Source: Flavobacterium sp. UBA807 (GTDB lineage: Bacteria; Bacteroidota; Bacteroidia; Flavobacteriales; Flavobacteriaceae). From it: a stretch of DNA of 14,072 bases. The stretch covers positions 1 to 14,072 of the forward strand of contig DBIH01000027.1 in assembly GCA_002296885.1 (NCBI GenBank). The letters run 5' to 3'. This document shows positions 8,801 to 14,072 of the stretch, piece after piece. Below the pieces are notes generated by a model. It had not been told where the DNA came from. It did no database searches and worked only from the letters and a program-made list of their open reading frames with translations. The translations under genes were made by a program, and so were the position numbers. Numbering within the stretch: position 1 is the stretch's first letter; the number at the start of each line of letters is the position of its first letter.

Positions 8801-9829
8801 TATCATCACGTTATCAGACGTTGCAGGTATGACACCACCAACCCAGGTAGCGGTGTTATTCCAGTCTGAAGACGCTTGTGTTACTTTAGCCATGCTAACC
8901 GTTTGGGTACAGGAATTCCCGCTTGTTGTTGGGGTAGCGTTAACCGCCCTGACTCTGTAATAATAAGGGCCCGTAGATAACCCTCCAACACTGTAAGTTA
9001 GAACATTTCCAACATTTAAACCATTATAACCGGATACCATTGAAGTGAATCCCGAATCGGTAGCGACATCCAATACATAACTCGAAGCCCCGGTTAAGGC
9101 AGCCCAATTGGCAGAAAAGCTGGTGTCTGTAACATAAGTTGCTGCAGAAGAAACAGGTCCTCTTAAAAAATTAATAAAAGCTGTATTGGTAGCATTATTA
9201 CCACTTCCGAAAGTATAACCGGCGCCAACGGTAACACCTGTCGTATTCAAATCATAATCTCCAATAACAGAATTTGCATTGTTTACAACAGCAAAATTAT
9301 TGGCCGAAACCGTACTGGTAGTCCCCAATTTCATTCCGCCGGATATTGCGGTCCATTGTGCAGCAGCATTTCCGGCTCTTAAAGTATGTATATTATTTGT
9401 AGCTCCGGTTGTTGTCCCAGATTTTATCATACACATATCATTCCCTGCCAAATCGAATGTCCCTGCGTTTACCGTAAAATAGGTTGTATTTGAGCCGCCA
9501 ACATCCAAATTAAAATCGGTGCAACTTGTTGAAACATCTGCTGCAGCGTTTGAAGTTAACCGTATAACTATTAAGGTACCAGCTCTTAACGATGCCCATA
9601 GGGCATTATTTGTAAATGTTATTGAACCGCCATTATCGTTTGCATTACTGTTTGAAAAGGTTTTAAGGGTAAGACCTTGAAGATTTGCATTGTCCTGAAC
9701 AACCAATAATTCAACAATATCGGCTGTAGTTCCTACGTTTTGATATTTGTTAACCACAACACTTTGGGAAAAAATGTTGTTAGAAACTATCAATGTTAAG
9801 AGCGCAACAAAAAGTATCTTTAGTTTCAT
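5843..9829 (-). CDS. 5' part of giant T9SS cargo/adhesin, truncated at an in-frame TGA
   Basis: The frame encodes 1328 residues from the ATG at 9827-9829. Residues 1-21 are a signal peptide (MKLKILFVALLTLIVSNNIFS). Residues about 224-300 resemble a fibronectin type III domain (SFSANWAALTGASSYVLDV ... YYYRVRAVN). At 320-345 comes the WNNTATWVGG..PATSDNVMI motif that often opens beta-repeat domains in these proteins. Residues about 370-830 are low-complexity beta-strand repeats rich in T, S, G and N. Residues about 980-1104 resemble a choice-of-anchor D/ASPM-like domain (FSIYNKGG ... VRIKNNDGDENPYTFVIDGTG). Residues 1106-1190 are an IPT/TIG domain (ITPDSGPVGTEVTI), and from 1203 a lamin-tail domain begins (NKLFISEV ... 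SFIELWN ... DQWGDN). That domain is cut off at S1328 by TGA and is completed in the following frame. As it stands the product has a signal peptide but lacks the sorting domain, so it would reach the periplasm but not the cell surface. It probably represents the N-terminal part of a single gene of about 2046 residues, 3689-9829. Confidence 0.88.
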   Translation of the reverse strand: MKLKILFVALLTLIVSNNIFSQSVVVNKYQNVGTTADIVELLVVQDNANLQGLTLKTFSNSNANDNGGSITFTNNALWASLRAGTLIVIRLTSNAAADVSTSCTDFNLDVGGSNTTYFTVNAGTFDLAGNDMCMIKSGTTTGATNNIHTLRAGNAAAQWTAISGGMKLGTTSTVSANNFAVVNNANSVIGDYDLNTTGVTVGAGYTFGSGNNATNTAFINFLRGPVSSAATYVTDTSFSANWAALTGASSYVLDVATDSGFTSMVSGYNGLNVGNVLTYSVGGLSTGPYYYRVRAVNATPTTSGNSCTQTVSMAKVTQASSDWNNTATWVGGVIPATSDNVMIKHNIYITGTNTTITRDLGTTTTVDVGASLATANVGLANTNVYANNGKTVINGTFRIDDNTAATSSVTGNDFEYGTAGTLAFYNSVAAGRSIANTDKFWPSANSPFNVSVLKGGIVIPAGVARTIAGTLSTTNATAAGIKINGGSLTANGTVRIDTGGLFTTSGPIYGASSILIYNPGGASYNRGTEWSAVGIGTIAVTPGYPNNVKITNTTQLRYSPTSGVQRAIKGDLTIDPGSNFRLDIGTADSDLTIGGSVTNDGTFTFPTVAGAIASVVVVGNYNNNGTTTLSATPTSGYLKIGGNFSNGASGVFTNPNKAVYFTGTSPTIQVISNANPSLAPMVFPYVVTTGAATIVQLANDLSISSPSASVNGGVALTLAGSAVFDINGKTLSIGTATVANTISGTGTFKGSTSSNLSLLGTGSIGNLKFATDFNLATFTMDRTASAVGCVMTSPLTINTSLVLNNGHVDLGNTTMTFASGVTSTGSNSSHVIADVSAGGILNRVVTATGTNYVFPIGSGGTEYAPGTINFSAGTFSSATFGMAVENPATGHPNWSSASSYIKRYWSLTSSGVTTPTYDFSATYPATDIVGSLGPYFKSNQWDGTDWTNGGIAIGSGTISKTGCTLNSGTNHISAAIRDQEIEVKSGVAGITILNGTISTAGNAAFNTQTVGTPIAKTFSIYNKGGIGLSLTNTPIVEILAGSANYTDFVVTTQPSSSTVNAESSLTFQITFTASTSGYRWATVRIKNNDGDENPYTFVIDGTGQCAVASVNTITPDSGPVGTEVTITATSNNLYSATVNLNGVAATVSSYSPTMATATVIKAIIPSGAVSGQLTTTNSTGCKAMNYFTVIDNSLTSCQGSGTTRNKLFISEVTDHGSGSHSFIELWNATGSAINISGYTIKVYYNGGSSSSTITIPSNANTTSFANNKAYVIGFGGANAADVHGTYTADQTSGIPGINSNDNIRLYDASATQIDQWGDNTSSAIFTIS

Positions 9830-9927
9830 TAAAAAATGAATTAGGTTATCTCATAAAATGCCACAGCTACACAATCTATTTTGCGCACAAAAAAGGGTTA
9901 AGTCAAAACGAGTAGAAAATGGGACTA

Positions 9928-9957
9928 CAAACTTAACTCTAAATTACTAAATAACAA
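9928..9957 (-). promoter_or_regulatory. Promoter of the large T9SS cargo gene
   Basis: On the minus strand, TAAGTTTG (9928-9935) matches the Bacteroidetes -7 consensus TAnnTTTG. A TTG (9955-9957) lies exactly 19 bases upstream, the canonical spacing for the primary sigma factor of this phylum. Transcription would begin near 9922 and give a leader of roughly 90 bases before the ATG at 9829. No Shine-Dalgarno sequence is present, as usual in the group; the bases just before the ATG are A/T-rich. Confidence 0.6.
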
Positions 9958-10135
9958 GCCAGTTAGGTTAAGAAGTTATTAATAAAATGTATTTTTTTAG
10001 CATTCATTTCGTTAGTGAATAGTATTACGTAGATTTTATTTACGTTTTTATAATTAAAAGATGTTTTTTTGAGTTAATTTTAATCGGTTTAATCTTAATT
10101 TTTTAACATTATAACAAAGTATTAAGCAAAATACC

Positions 10136-10143
10136 TAATTTTG
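10136..10143 (+). promoter_or_regulatory. Candidate -7 element for recX
   Basis: TAATTTTG fits the Bacteroidetes -7 consensus TAnnTTTG and would place the transcript start about 15 bases before the recX ATG at 10164. I find no TTG at the expected distance upstream, and this pattern arises easily in AT-rich DNA, so the call is tentative. The A-rich run just before the ATG is typical of translation starts in this phylum. Confidence 0.35.
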
Positions 10144-10163
10144 TTTATTGTGTTTTTAAAAAA

Positions 10164-10637
10164 ATGGATAAAAAACTAAGCATCAATGAAGTGCGTCTTA
10201 AGTTAGAATATTACTGTTCCTATCAGGAACGCTGTCATTTGGATGTAGTTGATAAATTAAAACAACTTGGGATATCAAAACCCGAAATTGACGAAGTGAT
10301 TGTTCACCTCATTCAGCACAATTTCCTCAATGAAGAACGTTTTGCCCGAAGTTTTGCAAGAGGAAAGCATCGCATCAAGTTATGGGGAAAAAACAGGATT
10401 GTAAATGAACTTAAACAAAGACAGATTTCTGCAATCAATATAAAATGTGCCTTAACCGAAATCCCTGAAGAAGAATATAATGAAACTTTGGATAAATTGG
10501 CTGATAGACATTGGGAATCCATCACAGAAACCAATCCTCAAAAAAAAAGAAAGAAGTTCTGCGATTATTTACTTCGAAAAGGCTGGGAAAGCAATTTGGT
10601 TTATGAGAAAATGAAAGAACTCGAAGCAACTATTTAG
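10164..10637 (+). CDS. recX: Regulatory protein RecX
   Basis: The frame encodes 157 residues, the usual size for short RecX proteins. RecX binds RecA filaments in the cytoplasm and limits recombinase and coprotease activity, so it tempers DNA repair and the SOS response. The protein is helical and charged, with the family arrangement of three-helix repeats. Typical features are LIQHNFLNEERFARSFARGK (residues 49-68), the following K-x-WGKNRI-x-x-EL segment (72-83), and the C-terminal KRKKFCDYLLRKGW region (128-141). The ATG at 10164 follows an A-rich tract and gives a family-like N-terminus. It stands alone on the plus strand, not beside recA, and its last 8 bases overlap the tail of the convergent ketoacyl synthase gene. 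Confidence 0.9.
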   Translation: MDKKLSINEVRLKLEYYCSYQERCHLDVVDKLKQLGISKPEIDEVIVHLIQHNFLNEERFARSFARGKHRIKLWGKNRIVNELKQRQISAINIKCALTEIPEEEYNETLDKLADRHWESITETNPQKKRKKFCDYLLRKGWESNLVYEKMKELEATI

Positions 10638-11778
10638 AAATCAAAATACTCACAGCATTTCCACCAAAACCTACAGCATTTACCAAAATATTTCGAATTT
10701 CCTTTCGCGGATTTTTCTCTGTAACAAATGGGACTTCAATGAATTTTTGATGTAGGATCATTAGGATTGCCAATTCAAGGCTAAGCAATCCCGAAGCTCC
10801 AAAAGTATGACCGACTTTCCATTTATTGGTTGTCAGCATTGGAATGTTTCTGAATGTTTTTTGTATGGCTCTGTATTCCGATTTATCTCCTTTGATAGTT
10901 CCCGGAGCATGCATTACAATGGCATCAACTTCATCCGGATTTATATTTTGCAGCGCCATTTTCATCGATTTTTGGAAGCATTCGGCTTCATCCGTAATTG
11001 AAATACTGTGCTGTAAATTATCTGTTGCATAACCAAAACCAGTAATATATGCTAATGCATTTTTTATTTTGCCCATTTCTAAACACGCCATTGCAGCACC
11101 TTCGCCCAAAACCATAGTGTTTTTAGTTTTATCAAAATCTAATGCGCGACAAGGAAAACCATCATTGGACTTTGAATAAATTTTTAAAGCATTCATTTGA
11201 GCAATCGTAAAAGGAGTGAGTGGTGCTTCACTTCCTCCAACAAGAAATTTATCCGCCATTCCTGACTGCATCCAGGCAATTCCGTTTAGCAATGCGTGTA
11301 AAGCCGTCGAACAGGTTATTGAATGCGATAATTCCGGGCCCTGGGATTTCAAATCATGAGCTACCCATGTTGCAATATTTCCCAAGGTAGTTGTCGGCGA
11401 AGCAAGGGTTGCCGTTTTTCCTGTTTTCAAAAATTCCTGATGATGCTTTTCAAAAAGCTCAGTGGCACCACGTGAAGAACCAATGTTTACACCAAATTCG
11501 GAATTCTTCCAACCTGCTTTTTTTACGGCTTCTCTCGAAGCTAAAATGGCATAAAGCACGGAATTGTCAAGTGATTTGTATTTAGCGTCTGAACTTCGTA
11601 ATGCTTCAACTTCTTTTAATAAAGTTTCTGATAATGATGCGACTAAAGAACTGGTTTCACCTATTTTCTTTTCGCGAATCAACGATTTTGGACTTAAATA
11701 TTCCTTCCATACTTCGGCAGAAGTTTTCCCTAAGGGAGAAAATGAAGCGATTGAAGTTATGGCAATAGGAGTTTTCAT
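10630..11778 (-). CDS. Beta-ketoacyl-ACP synthase (KAS I/II-like) at the end of the biotin gene group
   Basis: The frame encodes 382 residues of the thiolase fold, slightly shorter than FabF (about 410). The nucleophile is Cys156 in SITCSTALHA, the first histidine is His290 in VMHAPGTIKGDKSE, and Lys319 and His324 lie in NKWKVGHTFGASG. That Cys-His-His set with the conserved Lys belongs to the decarboxylating KAS I/II class, not KAS III (Cys-His-Asn). PCRALDFD (209-216), LGEGAA (224-229) and the C-terminal NAVGFGGN (367-374) are further family marks. It would condense malonyl-ACP with an acyl chain. It starts 21 bp after bioA on the same strand and is probably cotranscribed with it, so a part in making the pimeloyl precursor of biotin is plausible. 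That role is inferred from position. Alternatives are a general fatty acid role or a secondary lipid pathway. The HAPGT variant, where FabF has HGTST, suggests a specialised subgroup. Confidence 0.85.
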   Translation of the reverse strand: MKTPIAITSIASFSPLGKTSAEVWKEYLSPKSLIREKKIGETSSLVASLSETLLKEVEALRSSDAKYKSLDNSVLYAILASREAVKKAGWKNSEFGVNIGSSRGATELFEKHHQEFLKTGKTATLASPTTTLGNIATWVAHDLKSQGPELSHSITCSTALHALLNGIAWMQSGMADKFLVGGSEAPLTPFTIAQMNALKIYSKSNDGFPCRALDFDKTKNTMVLGEGAAMACLEMGKIKNALAYITGFGYATDNLQHSISITDEAECFQKSMKMALQNINPDEVDAIVMHAPGTIKGDKSEYRAIQKTFRNIPMLTTNKWKVGHTFGASGLLSLELAILMILHQKFIEVPFVTEKNPRKEIRNILVNAVGFGGNAVSILISK

Positions 11779-11799
11779 GGTAGCTTTTCTATCGCAAAA

Positions 11800-13071
11800 T
11801 TAGACTATTTCGAGCGCTTTTTCGATAGTTGCATATACTTTTTCCAATTGGGAATTGTTAATAATATAAGGCGGCAAGATGTAAATAATATTTCCAACAG
11901 GACGCAAGATTATGCCATTTTCAATGAAGAAATTATAGAGTTTGTTGCGCATCGAACCATAATAACTTTCTTTGTTTTCAGTCTTTATTTCTAAAGCGAA
12001 GATAACACCGAGAACTCTTGTGATTTTTACTTTTGGATGAGATTTTATTTTTTGCTCAAATGCCAAATGCTGAGTATTTATGCGTAAAATGTTGTTTTGC
12101 ATTTCATCGGTTTGCAATAAATTAATACTTGCCAGAGCGGCAGCGCAGCCCGTTGGATTTGCCGTAAAAGTGTGTCCGTGAAACAGCGCTTTGTTGACAT
12201 CATCATTATAAAACCCATGAAAGATTTCCTGAGAAAAAGTTGTGATAGCCATTGGAATCGTTCCGCCGGTCAACGCTTTTGACAAACACATCATATCGGG
12301 CTTATTGGCCAAGTAATCAGTAGCAAAAGTCTTTCCGGTTTTGCCAAACCCAGTCATAACTTCATCAGCAATAGTGAACACATTGTTCTGATTGCATATT
12401 GCAATAAGTTTATCTAAAACTTCAGGCGAATACATTACCATTCCGGCCGCGCCTTGAACTAATGGTTCAAAAATGAAAGCTGCATATTCATTGGTTACAA
12501 CCAAATCCTTTAAAGCCTGTAAGCTTTTTTCTTCATTGCCTTGAGTTGGAACCGGAATTCGAACGACTTCCAATAATGAACCTTTAAAAGCTTCGGTAAA
12601 AAAAGAAATCCCGCTTGAAGCCATGGCACCAAAAGTATCGCCGTGAAAAGCATCTTCAAATGCAATGATTTTAGTTTTTTTAATTCCCTTATTATAATTG
12701 TATTGCAGAGCACCCTTCAGCGCGACTTCAACGGCAGTCGAACCATTATCGGAAAAGAATAATTTCTTTTGATTTTCAGGCAAAATACTCAATAGTTTTT
12801 CTGCCAATAAAACAGCTTTATCATGCGTGAAACCGCCAAACAAGACATGCTCCAGAGTTGTCAACTGTTCGTAAATTGCATCGGCGATAATTTTATTTGA
12901 ATGACCAAAAGGATTTACCCACCACGATGCAATAGCATCAATATATTCCTTGCCGTTTTCATCCCAAAGCAAAGCGTCTTTTCCTTTAACAATTGCCGGA
13001 AAACCCCCAGCTGTTTTGTGTTGTGTGTAGGGATGCCAGTTGTATAATTTGTCTCTTTCGGAAAGATTCAT
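11800..13071 (-). CDS. bioA: Adenosylmethionine-8-amino-7-oxononanoate aminotransferase
   Basis: The frame encodes 423 residues, the normal length for BioA. The enzyme transfers the amino group of S-adenosylmethionine to 8-amino-7-oxononanoate (KAPA), giving 7,8-diaminononanoate (DAPA), the penultimate intermediate before ring closure. It is a cytoplasmic class III PLP aminotransferase. Diagnostic marks are NWHPYTQ at 11-17 and SWW at 49-51, which separate BioA from ornithine and GABA aminotransferases. The others are the phosphate-binding NGST at 109-112, AFHGDTFG at 141-148, the PLP-ring Asp236 in ADEVMTGFGKTG, the Schiff-base Lys265 in CLSKALTGG, and FHGHTFTANP at 297-306. All expected catalytic residues are present. 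It lies between bioD (93 bp upstream, with an inverted repeat in the gap) and the ketoacyl synthase (21 bp downstream). The ATG at 13071 puts WHPYT at the usual distance from the N-terminus. Confidence 0.96.
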   Translation of the reverse strand: MNLSERDKLYNWHPYTQHKTAGGFPAIVKGKDALLWDENGKEYIDAIASWWVNPFGHSNKIIADAIYEQLTTLEHVLFGGFTHDKAVLLAEKLLSILPENQKKLFFSDNGSTAVEVALKGALQYNYNKGIKKTKIIAFEDAFHGDTFGAMASSGISFFTEAFKGSLLEVVRIPVPTQGNEEKSLQALKDLVVTNEYAAFIFEPLVQGAAGMVMYSPEVLDKLIAICNQNNVFTIADEVMTGFGKTGKTFATDYLANKPDMMCLSKALTGGTIPMAITTFSQEIFHGFYNDDVNKALFHGHTFTANPTGCAAALASINLLQTDEMQNNILRINTQHLAFEQKIKSHPKVKITRVLGVIFALEIKTENKESYYGSMRNKLYNFFIENGIILRPVGNIIYILPPYIINNSQLEKVYATIEKALEIV

Positions 13072-13077
13072 TTGTTA

Positions 13078-13158
13078 AGAATATAGAAAAAAGAGTATAG
13101 AAAAAAGACTATAAACGTTGCAAAGATAGGAAAGTCTATTCTCTTTATTCTATATTCT
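13078..13158. repeat. AT-rich inverted repeat between bioD and bioA
   Basis: The left arm (13078-13101) reads AGAATATAGAA-A-AAAGAG-T-ATAGA. The reverse complement of the right arm (13135-13158) matches it at 22 of 24 positions, with a loop of about 33 bases. The left arm also contains a 13-base direct repeat, TATAGAAAAAAGA, at 13082-13094 and 13096-13108. TCTATTCTCT occurs at 13135-13144 and again at 13156-13165. One strand is almost pure purine plus T and the other pyrimidine plus A. It could be a hairpin that attenuates or terminates transcription from bioD, a processing site, or a decayed copy of a dispersed intergenic repeat. Only a genome-wide comparison can separate these. Confidence 0.75.
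13121..13128 (-). promoter_or_regulatory. Candidate -7 element for bioA
   Basis: TATCTTTG on the minus strand is a perfect match to the Bacteroidetes -7 consensus TAnnTTTG. It sits in the loop of the inverted repeat between bioD and bioA. It would give a bioA leader of roughly 45 bases. No TTG is found about 19 bases upstream, where the sequence is the right arm of the repeat, so it may be weak or need an activator. Confidence 0.4.
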
Positions 13159-13164
13159 ATTCTC

Positions 13165-13782
13165 TTATAAATTTAAAAGGATATCACGGAAATTATCTGC
13201 ATAATAACTAATTACATTGGCGTCGAAATAAGGTTCATTTTCAATTCTTCCGATGAATTTCAAACCTGATTTTTTCAGGATTATTTCTTCAGTAGATTTG
13301 TTTTCATCGCCTGAAAAAATAATTCCCGCAACAGAAATCTTTCTGCTTTGTAAAGCTTCAATCGTTAGCAAAGTGTGATTGATGCTTCCCAGATAATGCC
13401 GGGAAACCACAATAACTTTATAATCTTTTTGGATTAAATCGACCACACAATCGTTGTCATTTAACGGGACAAGAATTCCACCGGCGCCTTCAATCACAAG
13501 ATGATTATTGGTTTTGGGTTCCTTGATTTGTTTTAAATCGATATCAATTCCGTCTAAAGCTGCTGCCAGGTGCGGACTTGCCGGCGTATTTAGTTTATAG
13601 CTGTTCTCGTGGATTGCCGTTTTATCATTTGAAATATAACGCTCGATCTTATGACTATCAGAATCATTTAAATCGCCGGCCTGTATGGGTTTCCAATAAT
13701 CAGCTTCCAGTGCTTCGACCACAATGGCTGAAGCAATCGTTTTGCCGACATCAGTTCCAATTCCTGTTATAAAAATTTTCAT
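13165..13782 (-). CDS. bioD: Dethiobiotin synthetase
   Basis: The frame encodes 205 residues, typical of BioD. The enzyme uses ATP and CO2 to close the ureido ring of DAPA, forming dethiobiotin, and so directly follows BioA in the pathway; it is cytoplasmic. The N-terminal P-loop GIGTDVGKT (7-15) begins almost at the start, as in all BioD proteins, and fixes the ATG at 13782. KPIQAGD (31-37) corresponds to the conserved KP-x-x-(S/A)G motif that binds DAPA carbamate. EGAGGILVP (98-106) is the second nucleotide and magnesium motif, and SRHYLGSINHTLLT (127-140) matches the conserved LG-x-(I/L)NH(T/S)LLT segment. The gene starts 16 bp after the DUF2007 gene, suggesting one transcript. 93 bp separate its TAA from the bioA start. 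Confidence 0.95.
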   Translation of the reverse strand: MKIFITGIGTDVGKTIASAIVVEALEADYWKPIQAGDLNDSDSHKIERYISNDKTAIHENSYKLNTPASPHLAAALDGIDIDLKQIKEPKTNNHLVIEGAGGILVPLNDNDCVVDLIQKDYKVIVVSRHYLGSINHTLLTIEALQSRKISVAGIIFSGDENKSTEEIILKKSGLKFIGRIENEPYFDANVISYYADNFRDILLNL

Positions 13783-13798
13783 GTAACGGGTTTAATTT

Positions 13799-14041
13799 TT
13801 ATTGGTCGTCATCAACAGAAAACAAATTGATGTCGCCCAGAATTTCATTTGCTTTTTCAAAATCCTCTGTTTTGACGTACATTTTTACACCTCCGAAAAG
13901 ATTGCTGTACATTGTAGAATCGATGAGGTTTTGATCTCTCAGGAAAACCTCAATGCCTTCGCTTTCCAATTTTCCTTTGTAAATGGTAGCCTCGCTTGAA
14001 TACTGAAACCGTCGTAATAATGTAAATTTTTCGTCTGCCAT
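13799..14041 (-). CDS. DUF2007 family small protein
   Basis: The frame encodes 80 residues. It matches the pattern of the DUF2007 (putative signal transducing protein) family. An opening TLLRRFQYSSEATIYKGKLESEGIEVFLRDQNL is followed by a GGVKMYVKTEDFEKANEIL half, giving a small beta-alpha-beta fold that looks like a degenerate ACT or PII-like domain. Its function is unknown. It has no signal peptide or membrane segment and is acidic at the end. It lies 16 bp upstream of bioD on the same strand and may be the first gene of the transcript. I know of no established link between this family and biotin, so the pairing may be incidental. Confidence 0.8.
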   Translation of the reverse strand: MADEKFTLLRRFQYSSEATIYKGKLESEGIEVFLRDQNLIDSTMYSNLFGGVKMYVKTEDFEKANEILGDINLFSVDDDQ

Positions 14042-14051
14042 AATTAAAACA

Positions 14052-14059
14052 CAAAAGTA
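14052..14059 (-). promoter_or_regulatory. Candidate -7 element ahead of the DUF2007-bioD transcript
   Basis: TACTTTTG on the minus strand fits TAnnTTTG. The -33 element would lie at about 14079, outside the window, so it cannot be checked. The implied transcript start is only a few bases from the ATG at 14041, which is unusually short for a leader, so confidence is low. Confidence 0.3.
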
Positions 14060-14072
14060 GCTAACAATTCCA

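Larger units (their letters stand above)
9830..10163. other. Divergent intergenic region
   Basis: These 334 bases separate the divergently read T9SS cargo gene and recX. They are strongly AT-rich, with many T and A runs, and I see no open frame of note. They hold the promoter of the cargo gene and a weaker -7 candidate for recX. Only short possible hairpins are visible (5-base arms, for example ATTCA/TGAAT near 9993-10020), too weak to call. An 8-base string, TTAGGTTA, occurs at 9841-9848 and 9963-9970 and may be chance. Confidence 0.7.

Noticed and set aside
9993..10020. Possible hairpin or terminator in the divergent intergenic region
   Set aside because: Arms are only about five A/T-rich bases, and a terminator is not expected between two divergent starts.
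10313..10534. Minus-strand open frame of 73 codons inside recX
   Set aside because: Fully antisense to a well-supported recX and without recognisable features.
11795..11802. TAATTTTG on the minus strand as a separate promoter for the ketoacyl synthase
   Set aside because: It overlaps the bioA stop, has no TTG at the right distance, and the 21-bp gap suits cotranscription. TAnnTTTG is frequent in AT-rich DNA.
13578..13772. Plus-strand open frame of 64 codons over bioD
   Set aside because: Antisense shadow of bioD, whose motifs are complete on the minus strand.

Overview
The window looks like chromosomal DNA of a Flavobacterium-like member of the Bacteroidota (family Flavobacteriaceae). The evidence is the AT-rich base composition, A-rich gene starts without Shine-Dalgarno sequences, Bacteroidetes-type promoter elements (TTG, about 19 bases, TAnnTTTG), and very large secreted proteins of the type IX secretion system (T9SS) cargo kind.

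Left two thirds (1-9829, all minus strand): two giant surface or secreted protein genes in tandem. The downstream one (start at 3619) is an open frame of 1206 codons that runs off the left edge. It has a signal peptide, an N-terminal domain and a long asparagine-rich parallel beta-helix. The upstream one starts at 9829 and would encode about 2046 residues: signal peptide, FN3-like domain, low-complexity beta repeats, choice-of-anchor D-like domain, IPT/TIG domain, lamin-tail domain, and a T9SS C-terminal sorting domain ending at 3689. It is interrupted by one in-frame TGA at 5843-5845, inside the lamin-tail domain. The same frame continues without a frameshift on both sides and the domain is completed after the stop. 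I read this as one gene with a nonsense change or a base error, not two genes.

Middle (9830-10163): a non-coding divergent promoter region. A well-spaced promoter serves the big adhesin gene on the minus strand and a weaker -7 candidate serves recX on the plus strand.

Right third (10164-14072): recX on the plus strand converges on, and overlaps by 8 bp, the end of a minus-strand group read in the order DUF2007 protein, bioD, bioA, beta-ketoacyl synthase. BioA and BioD catalyse consecutive steps of biotin synthesis (KAPA to DAPA to dethiobiotin). The ketoacyl synthase 21 bp behind bioA probably serves the same pathway, perhaps in making the pimeloyl chain, but that is inference. A 24-bp imperfect inverted repeat with a canonical -7 element in its loop lies between bioD and bioA and may split or tune the operon.

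I saw no tRNA, rRNA, CRISPR array, transposase or phage gene. No wholly new system is evident. The best leads are the interrupted T9SS adhesin, the ketoacyl synthase in the biotin operon, and the bioD-bioA hairpin.
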